Assembly (NCBI GenBank): GCA_021397835.1
Contig: JAJFZO010000902.1
Location: forward strand, 282,001 to 346,000
Source of the DNA: Moringa oleifera
Taxonomy: Eukaryota > Streptophyta > Magnoliopsida > Brassicales > Moringaceae
Length of the DNA: 64,000 nucleotides
Direction: 5' to 3'
Below the pieces are notes generated by a model. That model had not been told where the DNA came from, did no database searches, and saw only the letters and a program-made list of their open reading frames with translations. Positions 36,230-46,823 of this stretch are shown here, in pieces (within the stretch, counting starts at the first letter, position 1; each line of letters begins with the position of its first letter). The translations under genes and the position numbers were made by a program.

Positions 36230-36600
36230 AAAGCATGATCCCAAAGAGTGGAATGAGGAGTGTCAAATCACTTTTGATAAGGTAAAGGAGTATTTATCCT
36301 ATTTGCTAGTACTCCCTCCAATTATGAAGAAACCATTGATATTATACTTATCTATATATAAGAAATCATTAGACTGTCCTAGTACAAGTTGATGAAACTG
36401 AGAAAAGAGAATATTTCAATACTACCTTATCAAGAAAATCACAGATTATGAGTGCAGATACTCATTGATTTAGAAAATATGTTGTGCTTTGGCATGAGTC
36501 ACTAAAGGCAATATCTACTCAATCATATTATCTAAGTCGTAGTAAAATTAGATTCTAGAAAATATTTAATGAAAAAACCATCGATTTTAGATAGACTTAC
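36230..36600 (+). pseudogene. RNase H (first) remnant of the Tat/Ogre element
   Basis: LILYLSIYKKSLDC at 36340, then ITDYECRYSLI and KICCALA at 36440-36495 match the family PLxLYLSVSxxAL...TxYExRYxxLEKxCxALVWA. Broken by stops. Confidence 0.7.
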
Positions 36601-36769
36601 AAGATGGCAAGTACTCATGTTTGATTATGACCTTGTTTATATCTCACAAAAGAATGTAAAAAGGAGTGCCTTGGCTGAATTTTACTTGAAAGAGCTACCA
36701 ATGATCATCTTCCTATTGAATTTGAATTTCTCGATTAGGGCTTATTGAGCCAAGTTATTTAGTCGCCAA

Positions 36770-37119
36770 AGAAACACTAAGATAGGTCATGCACTTTAAT
36801 GGAGCCTCTAATACATCACATAGAGGCATCATTAAAATCCCTAAAAGGAGATTATTATCTCTTCATTGCAAGATTAAATTTTAACTTGACCAACAATGTG
36901 GTAAAAAATAAGGCAAGTGTGATGGGTCTAAGAGCCACAACCGATAAAAACATCAAACAACTCATTGTCTATGTAGACTCTTTCTTGGTCATTTATCGAC
37001 TAAAGGGTGAATGGTTGGTTAAAAACCCTAAACCTGAGAAATACTATGAGTTGGTGCAAGAGTTATTGACTAACTTTCAACACATACGTTTTCAGTATCT
37101 CGCTAAAGAAGAAAATTAA
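36770..37119 (+). pseudogene. Second (archaeal-like) RNase H of the Tat lineage
   Basis: An open frame to the stop at 37119 matches the extra RNase H found between RNase H and integrase only in Tat elements. FNGASNTSHRGI-like start at 36799-36830 (family FDGASNxxGxGxG), then ARLNFNLTNNVVKNKASVMG (family LxFxCTNNxAEYEALxxGL), LIVYVDSFLVI (family LxVxGDSQLVI), NPKPEKYYELVQELL and LAKEEN (family xPRExN). The glutamate of NNxAEYEA is lost, so it is likely inactive even where the frame is open. Confidence 0.85.
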
Positions 37120-37399
37120 ATGGCAGACACCCTGACTACTTTAGTGACAATATTTTAGACAAATGACTTTGAAATGTCATACCTATTAATATGAGCATAC
37201 ACTAGGTCCTTGTATATTGTACCGCATTTGAAAAATAAAAAGACAAAAAGTGGTGGTATCATGATATCCAAAAGATCCTTAAGGAATGACGTTACCTAGA
37301 AAAAGCAATAGAAAATGATAAGAAAATATTAAGAGAATTACTGATAAACTATCTAGCTGATGGAGAGATACTGTACAAAAAAAAAAAAACTTTGATCAA

Positions 37400-38475
37400 A
37401 CACTCTTGAGATGTCTAAACATTAAAGAAGTTCATGAAGAAATTTGCGAAACACATACAAGTGGCCCCATATCAGCAAGATAAATAATTCAGATAGAATA
37501 TTATTAGGTTACTATAGAAAAAGACTACATACAATATGTTCGAAAGTGCCATAAATGCCAGATATATCTAGATAAAATTCATGTCTTGCCATTGAACCTG
37601 CATATGATGATCGCTTCTTGACCATTTTTTATGTGGGGTTTTGATGTCATTGATCCAAGTACTTGAAGACGTCAAATGGGCACAGATTCATCTTGATGTT
37701 CACTAATCACTTCACCAAATAGGGTGAAGCACGATCTTTGTCCTAAGTAATCGAATTAGTGGTAATAAACTTCATCAAGAAAGAGATCATTTATCGACGT
37801 GATCCTTCAAAAACAATTATTTTGGATAATGCCAAGAATCTCAACAGCGAAGTAATAGAAAAAGTTTATCAATAATTTAAGATCCGAAGTCATATATATC
37901 AATTATAGATGAATTGACTAGTCAAGATAGCAAATAAAAATATCAAACGAATCATGCGAAAAATGACAACTACATATTGGGACTAGCATGAGATCTTCTC
38001 ACTGTCATTATATGCATATAAGACATCAATCAGAACATTCATTAGGGTAACTTTTTATGCCTTAATCTATAGCACAAAGGATGTCTTACTAATAGAACTT
38101 GAGATATCATCCCTCAAGGTTTTAAAAGAGGTAGACTTAAAGGAAGTTATATGGATTTGAGCCAAATATGAACAACTCAATTTGAGAGATGAGAAATGAT
38201 TAAAGGCCCTCTGCTAGGCAAATGTATTAGAAAAAAATAGAGAGAACATTTATAAAAAAGATACACCCCAAGAATTTTAAAGAAGATGACCTAGTGTTGA
38301 AAAGAATCCCACACAATGTCATTAATCTTAGAGGCAAGTGGGCAGCAAAGTAGGAAGGCTTTTACATGGTAAAAAGGGCTTTCTACAGTGAAGCACTCAT
38401 TCTTGTAAAGATGGACAGGCAAGAATCATCTAATCCTTTCAATTTTGATATGGTAAATAAGTATTATGCTTAAAG
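37400..38475 (+). pseudogene. Integrase remnant of the Tat/Ogre element
   Basis: HEEICETHTSGPISAR near 37430-37480 (zinc-binding H...H), YIQYVRKCHKCQIY near 37530-37565 (CxxC), MWGFDVIDPS near 37630 (core start with the first catalytic Asp), a decayed core to about 38100, and a C-terminal segment DLVLKRIPHNVINLRGKWA with EGFYMVK and NKYY near 38290-38470 (family DLVLRRxxxN...GKLxxxWEGPYxV...LRRYY). Stops throughout. No chromodomain seen, as expected for Tat. Confidence 0.85.
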
Positions 38476-39200
38476 ACTCTGATGAAGGAAAGAAGTATCT
38501 GAAATATTCTTTTCCTTTAAAAATTGTCCATCGAAGCGTAAACTTGTGTAACCAAGCCGATTAGGCATCACTAAAAACATCTTATAATCATTATACCTTT
38601 GTCATACAATTCTTTAAACACATAAAACAAAAGCTATTTTAGCATTCTTTCCCCTTACATCTTACCTTCATTTGCTATCAAAGTGCATTGATCACATTTC
38701 ATACACAAAGGATCAAAGGCATGTCCAATTACGTTTTACAAAACTAGGTAGCGATGAACGAAATTACCCTAATGAAAAGGAACATAATAATCTTTAAAAA
38801 AAAAGATACTATATAGGGAAACATTGAGTGATATATTAAAAAAAATGCGAGGAATGCGACCTAAGTAAGTGTCAATCATGAAAAGAAAATATTCTCGTTT
38901 AAGTCATTCATACGGATCATTCCTTTTCCTAATGAGCTTCATTGATCATCAAGACGATGAAAAGAACAAGGATACCAAGAGGAAAAAGGCCGAAAATTAG
39001 ATAATGGACGATTGGATAACCTAATGGAAGAAAAACAACATTAAAAAAATCCTATTACTAATAAAATTTTCACATAACATTCATATATGCATACATGCAT
39101 CAGACTTAGCTTTTATAGATAAAAATATTTGATTGAAATCACATCTTCAGGGAGTTATAAAGGAAAAAAAAATGAAAAGAATTATCTAACTAGTATATTG
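38476..39200 (+). other. 3' untranslated region of the Tat/Ogre element
   Basis: No reading frame of note follows the end of pol. Leads into the tandem-repeat block. Confidence 0.5.
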
Positions 39201-39204
39201 CTAC

Positions 39205-39625
39205 TTTGGGTATTACTACTTTCATGCCCTACATTAGGCACCCAAACTCCAACTGACATCACCTCACAATGAGGTTATTTTCATGCCTTTCGTTGGACAC
39301 TTTCATTTTAGATGAGATTTCTTTTATGCCTCTCATTGGGCACTACAACCTTTGATATGGATGTTTTCATGTCCCACATCAAGCACTCTGGTTAACCCTA
39401 TTTTAGATGAGGTTACTTTCATATCTTTCATCAGGCACTACTATCTTTCATGTGGTTGCTTTCATACCCTACACTGACACTCAAATTAATATCGCCTTAG
39501 ATAAGATTGTTTTCATGCCTCTCGTTGGGAATTTTTGCCTTAGATGAGACTACTTTCATGCATCTCATCAGGCATTGTTACTTTAGGTGTGACTAGTTTC
39601 CTGCCTCACACAGGGCATTCCTACC
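39205..39625 (+). repeat. 43-bp minisatellite in the 3' UTR of the Tat/Ogre element
   Basis: About nine diverged units share the core ACTTTCATGCCTCTCAT, then GGGCACT, then TTAGATGAG. Core starts fall near 39221, 39280, 39323, 39366, 39419, 39461, 39512, 39554 and 39598; most steps are 42-43 bp. Confidence 0.88.
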
Positions 39626-39752
39626 AAAGCTCAAACATGATTAGCTCAAGCCTCACAATAAGTACTGTTTATATTCCAAATGTGATCAACATAGATCTCA
39701 CATCAGGTTTTGGATCTAGCTTAAATTTTGAGTATAGTAATTTAGACAAAGA

Positions 39753-40012
39753 CTAACATCGCTGGCCTATAGAGGCGCATGTCCATCACATCACATAGAA
39801 GGCATCCAAAAATAAATTTTGGTATTAGAACCATTGCATGGGTTTTGAAAAGACGCCATGGGGAAGTCATGGAGACTGACATCGTAGGTCACTAGAGTGG
39901 CATGGCCATTATGTCATACAGAAGGCATCCAAAGGCGAGTCGAGCTCATACCCTGGTAGAGAACCATTATGCGATCTTAAAAAAACATATCGCATGGAAG
40001 TCACTCTCGTGA
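39753..40012 (+). repeat. Tandem duplication of about 123 bp before the 3' LTR
   Basis: Copies begin at 39753 and 39876: ACATCG.(T/A)GG, AGAGG/AGTGGC, CATC/TA...ACA.AGAAGGCATCCAAA, then GAACCATT.TGCG/ATGG and CATGG.GAAGTCA. Diverged. Confidence 0.82.
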
Positions 40013-40148
40013 ATTTGAGACATACACCTCAAATAATGAGATCATAAAAAAAATACTCTTGAAAAATCTATTCTGTAGCAAAATTAATGTCTTGAAGTCT
40101 TGTCGAAACTCTGATAACTCTGAGCACTGAGAAAAAAAATATAGCTAT

Positions 40149-42070
40149 TGATACCTAATTTTACTTCCAAAAAACTTCATCAAAATCTTTTTCTTAAGTT
40201 TGTAGGCTTAAGATTGAGATTTATTGCAATTACATATCAAACCTTTCAAATCCTCATTATCCAACCTTATGCAAGATTTGGAGTCCTTATTAGGGTTTAT
40301 GTTTCAGATGACTCATCGAGGGTTCATAAGCAGATGATACATTGAATTTAGATACAATGGGCTTTGTTTCATTAGGTTGAAGTTAGACCTTACATTGAAA
40401 TTCAATGAAGCTTAGCTCATTGTTTTGGGTCACTCACATCAAGATTCCTAACCTAGACAACTTGTTAGGATTCACTCACATCAGGGTCTATTTTCTTGGA
40501 AATCTTTTATCATCGAGATTAGAGTTTCAAAAACTTCATTTAGATTCTCCTATCATTAAGACTAAGCTTATGATAGGTGTCAGATTACTTTATCAAGTTT
40601 TTTTTTTTTTCATTCGCAACTGATTCAAGGTACTTATCATTAATGTTATGATTAAAAGGCTAATAAATTATTATGTAAGCAATGATCATTCCAGCGATTC
40701 TAAGTGCAAGTAGAGATTGGATTTGAAACTAAGAACTTCATTAATTAAAAAAGCATGTACATTTAGAAGAAGAAGAAAAAAAGAAAATTACAACTTAAAC
40801 TCCAAGTTAGGTTACAGCTTTAACCACATTAGAAGCTAGGGTAGCTTTAAGAGCTAGGCCTTTAGGCACTGTTACTAAACCCCTTCATTAGTTGGCCTCT
40901 TAACTACTTTCTCTAGATCTGATAATGAGACATCTAGAATTTTAACACGAACTGATAAAGCTTCTGTAGGAGGAGCCATTAACATCCATAATAAGTTTAG
41001 ATTAAGATACCGACCTTGGATTTCCTCGACTGTGCATATTTGAATAGGCAACTATAGACGAGAAGCCTACTCTTCGATCTTAACCAGATAAGGCTTAATT
41101 AGTTTAAACTTATCCATGACTCGACATTGAGTGTTTTCTCGAGCTGCTCTTAGTTCATCTTGATGTTAAAGATAAGTTCATTCCTTGCATGACTTGTCCT
41201 CGCCTTAACTTTGGCTTGGATCTTGGCCAATTCCAGTTTCATCACATCCATGTCGACCTTAGCTTTAAATAGTAGAATATTCAGCCTCTTAGCCTCAATT
41301 ACATAAACATGGACTTTGTTGATGGCATCGGTGGTTAACTAGTTTGCAGCCTTAGCTCCCTTCAGGAAATGATAAAGGTCGATGCTGGTGTAGTCATACT
41401 TGTTAAAAGGCACAGTCATTCTCCAAGCAAACTGTAAACGAAAAAGAAAAAGCATAGGTAAAACATTTGTAGTTACATTTTTCAGAAAAAAAAAAAAAGT
41501 TAAAGAAGCTTAATACTTACCTCCCTAAAGCATATAATGTTATTGCCTAAGAATGTATTATTGTTCACATTTTTTAACTGCTTTATATCTTAAGGGAGGA
41601 TCAACTTGAAGAGCCACTCTTGGACTAGGTAGGAACATCCTAATGTGGTTTGAATTTTTATCTGGCAAGAGGGCTTATGGCTCACCCAAAGGCATTAAGA
41701 GTGCATCCATCGCAACCCTTATCCCTTGGGTGGCTCCCCTTCTTACTAATCTTCCCCTTGATTGTTGGGGGAGCCTTAGCCACCATTTTCTCTTCCTTTG
41801 TGGTAGGGATGATGTCACTACGACTAACTCTAGCTTTTTTCCTTTAGGTGGCAACCTATGAGGATTGACCTCGTTACTATGATTTGGTAGCAATTCCAGT
41901 AGAGGAACCTTTTTTTGGGAGTATGCCTTCCTAAGGTAATATCCATTGCCTCCTAGTGTTATTCCTCAGTCTTGGAGATTATTTCTTCAAGATCTACAAG
42001 ATAAAACATCAAAAGGTTAAATAACAAGTTGAAGAATAAAACATTTAAGCTTAAAGAGGGAAGAAGTTAT
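40149..42070 (+). repeat. 3' LTR of the Tat/Ogre element, 3' truncated
   Basis: Starts TGATACCTAATTTTAC and runs collinear with the 5' LTR (offset about 15.87-15.89 kb) to about 42070. A purine-rich stretch, GAGAAAAAAAATATAG, sits just before it as a likely polypurine tract. The last 0.85 kb present in the 5' LTR is missing and other repeat sequence follows. Confidence 0.8.
40795..42066 (-). pseudogene. Antisense ORF remnant inside the 3' LTR
   Basis: Partner of the antisense region in the 5' LTR. Minus strand has MTVPFNKYDYTSIDLYHFLK near 41420, EAKRLNILLFKAKVDMDVMK near 41290-41230, and SDLEKVVKRPTNEGV near 40925-40880. The 5' copy has NKDNHTSINLHHFMKKAK, KRLKRLLAKANTDVDGIKVE and LADMEEVAERLTDEG at the same places. 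It lacks the N-terminal half because the LTR is truncated, and it has stops. Confidence 0.6.
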
Positions 42071-43640
42071 ACAACCAATTCATGATATCAGTCCAGGAGA
42101 CCACACTAGGATATTGAGGACTATTGCAAGTTGTCCAACTGTCTAGCCTCTAACAAGGATTATACTTGAAAATCCTCTTCCAAAGTTGAGTGGAGGTCAA
42201 GCCAATCTTTATGCTGTAAGATGATGTCAAAAATCTCCAAGTGTTAAATAAATACCAATTTGTCCCTTTTTAGGCTTTAATTGATTTAAATTAAAATTAT
42301 TCAATATTTACAATTTAGTTCTCTTTACTTAAAAACTTTAATTAAGCCTAACTGAAATAATCGATTTCAACTAAAGCCTAAATATTATTTTAATTTCAAT
42401 TATAACTTCATTATGTTTAACCTATTCTTAACAAGCTGGCAATAAATATAACTTTGTCATTTATATTTATGAATCATGAGAAGACTCTAACAAGCCATCA
42501 TGACCATTTAGTTGTTAAGGAAATCAACATGGTTTGACTTCATTTTTTTAGTGATTCATCATATATCTAAATAGATAGAAAGTCTAGCATGGTGTCTACA
42601 TTCTAGCCATTCATATTAGTCCTTAACTTCCTCTAACTGACTTCTCGCATTATGCCTTGGTTAAGGACTAGTTCACAAGTCAATATAAGCTATGAATAAA
42701 TGATATTATCCCTTAGAAGAATTAGGATGACAAATCCTCTCTAAATCGCTCATCCACCTTCACATTCTTTATGTTGTACCCAAAAACACCCTTTATAAGA
42801 AACTGGATAAATACAAATTCATTTAAGTGAGATCAAAGCATAACATATACAAGATAACCTAGTATCTCAAGTCAAAGGATTAAGTTACACTACTAACACA
42901 TGAGAGTATGCTCCATAAACACTAGAGTGCAACACCAAATGGAACTTTTATAGTCGGGTCAATTTAAGTGAACTTGTTCCACAACAAGCATCAACATAGA
43001 ATCCTCAAGTGTCTCACTTACTTCAACTTATAAGATCAATTGATTACTTCATAAGGAAGCTTACATGTGCTAATCTTTGACTATAAAGATCTTCTAATTT
43101 TATCTCATATTTAATTCCTTTATAAGTCTTATGATGCTCCAAAGACTTTATTTTCATAAGTAAATAACACATTATTAAGAGAATTTATTAATAAAGAAAT
43201 ACTTTTATTGATAAAATATCATTTTTCTAATGCAAGTAATAACTAGTTTAGTGTTCATACGAACAAATCTAATTTGGCTTATAATGTTCACATTAATAGA
43301 ATCGTCATTTAAGGCTAGAGAAATAATATTACTTAATGGTTTTAGAAGTGTTAAGAAATCTTTGTTCCACCACTCACTTTTCTTGATGGCTCTTGTAGGA
43401 GCTGACGAGGAAAGTGTTGAAGTTCTTATCTTAGATGAGGTTCTTTGAAGAATTGTCATCAGATATGTGTCATATTTACATATATGATTTTAGATGATTG
43501 TTTCTTATGGAACCATTATCTATTGAGTGTCATCTTTTCTCTTTTTTGTAGTAGTGCCAACATGATAGTTTTTAACTCTTTTTTGGTTTTTTAGATAAAT
43601 ATACTCTCACAAGTACATCAACATCTATGGTATATGACAT
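42070..43640. repeat. Unclassified repeat-like DNA
   Basis: No coding region is supported. 42070-42240 reads as one coherent repeat segment on the minus strand, and 42240-43500 looks like LTR or non-coding TE sequence, but no ends, primer site or protein were found. The frame at 43230-43448 is unsupported. Confidence 0.35.
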
Positions 43641-43644
43641 AAGC

Positions 43645-45405
43645 TTTAAAAAATCCTAACCTTTCTCTTTCTTATTTTCTCTTTGCACACATTCAACTCT
43701 TTCTCATCCTTTGCAACTTTTGCACCAAATCTCTTCCTTTTTTATTGCAACTTCAATTGATTATTAACCCAAATTTTGTTTCCTATAAAAATCAAGCTTT
43801 CACAAGAAAAAAAGATAAATTAGTTTACAATGTTTTTTTTTTTTTTGAAGTTTTCAAAAAACCATTTGAAATTGAGTTTCATTATATGACAATTTTTTTT
43901 TTTGCTTTTTCATGGATTTTAAAATTAATAAAGTGTTTTTTATTTGAGTAATTTGTTTGCATTTTGTGATGGATTTTTACTGTGATTATTTAGTTATGAA
44001 TTCATTTTTATCTATACTCTTTAATTTTTATGGGTTTTATGTGCGATGTCGTTGTTGCATGCAACTATGTTTGTTAAATGTGTGTGTGTGTTTTGTTTTT
44101 TTTTTTTTTTTATAACTCTGTCTAAGTCATACAAGCTTGATGTGAGTTAGACAAGCTTCGTGTAACTTTGTTGCTAAGTGATTTGGTTGTTTATTTTGCT
44201 TTCTAATTTTTAATTCTAGCAAATAATATCTAGAAAAATGAAAAGTGTGACTTAAAATAACAAATGTATTGATCCAAAGTTAGGTGAAATTGAACAGTGA
44301 GTTTTGTAAGTGAAATGTGTGCTCCAAATCGGTATAATGTATTTGCTTAAAATTTAATCAAAACTACATAGATATTTTAATAAAAGTTACATAAAAACAT
44401 TACAAGTTGTTGCATAGAAACTTGAATAAATAATACATGAAAATTAAAACAAAATCACACAGAATAATAAAAATATGTAATCCAAATTGAAAAGATATCA
44501 CTCCAAAATTAGCCAATATCAAATAGAGAGTTCCTAAAGTGTAACCTGTTGACCTAAAATTCTCACTCAAAACTTAGCCAAAAGTTACACGAATTCTTTA
44601 ACAGAAATTACATAAATACATTAAAAAAACTACACGAAAACTTAACAAAATTTACATTGGCACATTAAAAGTTACATAAAAACTACAAGTATTAAATAAA
44701 AACTTTAACAAAAGTTACAAGAGCACTTTAACAAAATCTATAATTTACTTATAAAAATTCTAATAATTTTATCATCCACCTGTATTTTTAAGATCTTTAT
44801 AATTAGTTTGTTTGATGTTATCATTTATAAGAATTAAAAATTAATAAATAAACAAAAGAATCAAAATCACGTGGCAACAAAGTTATGTAATACAAAGCTT
44901 GTGTAGCAAAACTTGTGTAACTTACATGAAGCTTTGACAACTTACATATGGACAAAGCAACAACACCTAACAAATTAGTTGCACACAACTGCTTTACTCA
45001 CTAAACCAATACAAAAATAGAAAGTAATGATAAAAACAAACTCATAAAATAAATAATTATAAATAAAACGAATAATCATATGAAAAATATTTTACGTATT
45101 ATGCAAGTTTTGTGTTTAAAATGAAAAAAAAAAAGAGAAACAATTTCATGCAGTATCACGAATTTTGAAAATCCACTTTTCAAATAATTTGAGTCAAACT
45201 TCAAGAAATGGCAAATGCAATAAAATAATCTATCTTTTAATCTCGTTAAAACATTATTTAAAAGGCAAACTTTACATTAGTAATCAATCGTAATTGCCAT
45301 GAAAAGGGAGAGATTTCAAATAAAAGTTGCAGAAAAATGAGAATGATGACTGTGTGCGAAGAGAAAAAATAAAGATTAAGGATTAGAGATTTTAAAATTG
45401 TGTGA
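43645..45405. mobile_element. Foldback element with two inverted arms of about 600 bp
   Basis: The left arm (43645-44235) pairs with the reverse complement of the right arm (44805-45405). Examples: TCTCTTTGCACACA with TCTCTTCGCACACA; TTGCAACTTTTGC.CCAAATCTC with CTGCAACTTTTATTTGAAATCTC; GCAA.T.C.ATTGATTA; and GTAACTTTGTTGC with ATAACTTTGTTGC, followed in both by TTTATT.T..TTTTTAATTCT. A loop of about 0.56 kb holds scattered AAAGTTACATAAAAAC-like phrases. No transposase. Could be a MULE-type or Foldback non-autonomous element; target duplications were not identified. Confidence 0.75.
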
Positions 45406-45597
45406 CAATTTTGTAAATAAATTTTTGTTTTTGTTTTTTTAAAAAATTAAAAAATTAATAACAATCTAGTTAATAAAATTTGCGGAATCAACTATCAAAG
45501 CTAAAAATAAAATTATTCCAAAAAATAAAAAGAAATACTTGGATCGCATGTAGAAATAATGTTCCTCTCATTTAAAATAGGCTTTTGATTTTTTGTG

Positions 45598-46110
45598 TGA
45601 AGATCCCATAAAACTTTAATATTTTTTTTATGTTACCAATCAAACTCTTATATTTTAAAAGTGATAAATTAAATTTTGATCTATTAATTTGATCTAAATT
45701 GAATGTTGTCAAAAAATTTAAATATTAAAAATATTAAAATTAAAAATGTTATATGTTAAATTTTAACTTAAAAACTTTTGTAAATGTAAAAAAATATTTA
45801 AACTATTGTCACAAAAAATTTTATAATATTTTATATAACCATTCTGTTTTAAAAAAATTTTGACATTATAAATTTTAAAATATATATTTTTAATATTAAA
45901 AATTCATGAATCTTTTTGTGAGGTAACTTAGATTTTTTTAAAAAAAATTTGTAAAAAAATTTGATGTCAAAATTCATTGTATAAGATCTTTAATTTGAAA
46001 TTTTTAAATTTTTTTATAAAATTTAATTTAAATCATATTTGATTTATCACTTTTAAAATATAAAAATTTAAATTTAACTGATAAAATAAAATAAACATCA
46101 AAATTTAACT
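45598..46110. mobile_element. Palindromic AT-rich MITE of about 0.5 kb
   Basis: TTATATTTTAAAAGTGATAAAT at about 45650 is matched in inverted orientation at about 46035-46065 (ATTTATCACTTTTAAAATATAA). Flanks also pair (AACTTTAATATTTTTTTTAT with the inverse of ATAAAATAAACATCAAAATT). No coding content. Confidence 0.6.
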
Positions 46111-46823
46111 AAATTTTTGTTTTAATTTTTTATTATATTTTTATTTATTTCTTAAAAATAAATATTTAATCCGTTAGTCATATATAATATGGAAGTCATC
46201 AAATCCTATTTAAGAAAATTATAGTCAGAGCAAGAAGGTTAATCGCATATAACACAGAGGTAGACATTCCAATAACTGTTTAATTTGAAAGGTTAAAGTA
46301 ATTCTGTTATATCAATAACAAAATGTATGTGTAACTACTCTCAAGCACTTCTAATCTAATGTAATAGCTGTTTAAAAAGTGCCTGCAAGTAATTAGTGGG
46401 AGGCTTCCGATTCTTCATCTTACCATAGCCATATTTCTTGCCACAATCTAGGAAGTACCACAAATCCATTTCCGCCAGTTGGATCATCACATTTAACTAA
46501 CAAGTCCTTTAACTATCAGTTCCCTCATTTACCCATAACTAGAGGTGTTACAGAAAAGAATAATGGAAACTATAAGATAAGAGGATCAACCCTTACAACC
46601 TTAAAATCTAACTTTTGTCTAATACATTAAACTAAATATAAAACAAGGACCAATAATGGACTGATGGATAGGAAATCCTGGATGAACTGAATATTATTGT
46701 AGACAATACAGAAGAACAGAGCCAGGCCCCCTTCGGAGACCACTTGCCAAGAACTGCAGCAAGCTCATGCTGCCACATAAAACAGCCATAGACATTGAGG
46801 TCCAGAACCAGAGACTGATCTCT

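Larger units (their letters stand above)
24279..42070 (+). mobile_element. Giant Tat/Ogre-type Ty3/gypsy LTR retrotransposon, decayed
   Basis: About 17.8 kb, plus strand. Order: 5' LTR (24279-27010), primer site (27011), ORF1 (29.8-31.1 kb), gag (32.0-33.0), protease (34.1-34.4), RT (35.3-36.1), RNase H (36.2-36.6), a second RNase H (36.77-37.12), integrase (37.4-38.5), tandem repeats (39.2-40.0) and a truncated 3' LTR (40149 to about 42070). The second RNase H, the ORF upstream of gag and the very large size mark the Tat lineage, Ogre-like. All genes have many stops, and the LTR copies differ at very roughly a quarter of sites by eye, so this is an old insertion. Confidence 0.88.

Noticed and set aside
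36799..37119. 106-residue open frame as a stand-alone host gene
   Set aside because: It matches the second RNase H of Tat elements and lies between RNase H and integrase remnants.
39205..39625. 43-bp repeats as a CRISPR array
   Set aside because: Units are diverged throughout with no constant repeat/variable spacer pattern, in plant nuclear DNA inside a retrotransposon.
24273..42134. AGTTGT at 24273-24278 and again at 42129-42134, looking like a 6-bp target duplication that would set the 3' LTR end at 42128
   Set aside because: Ty3/gypsy elements make 5-bp duplications; the primer site at 27011 puts the 5' LTR end elsewhere; and 42070-42240 reads as a different repeat. Treated as chance.
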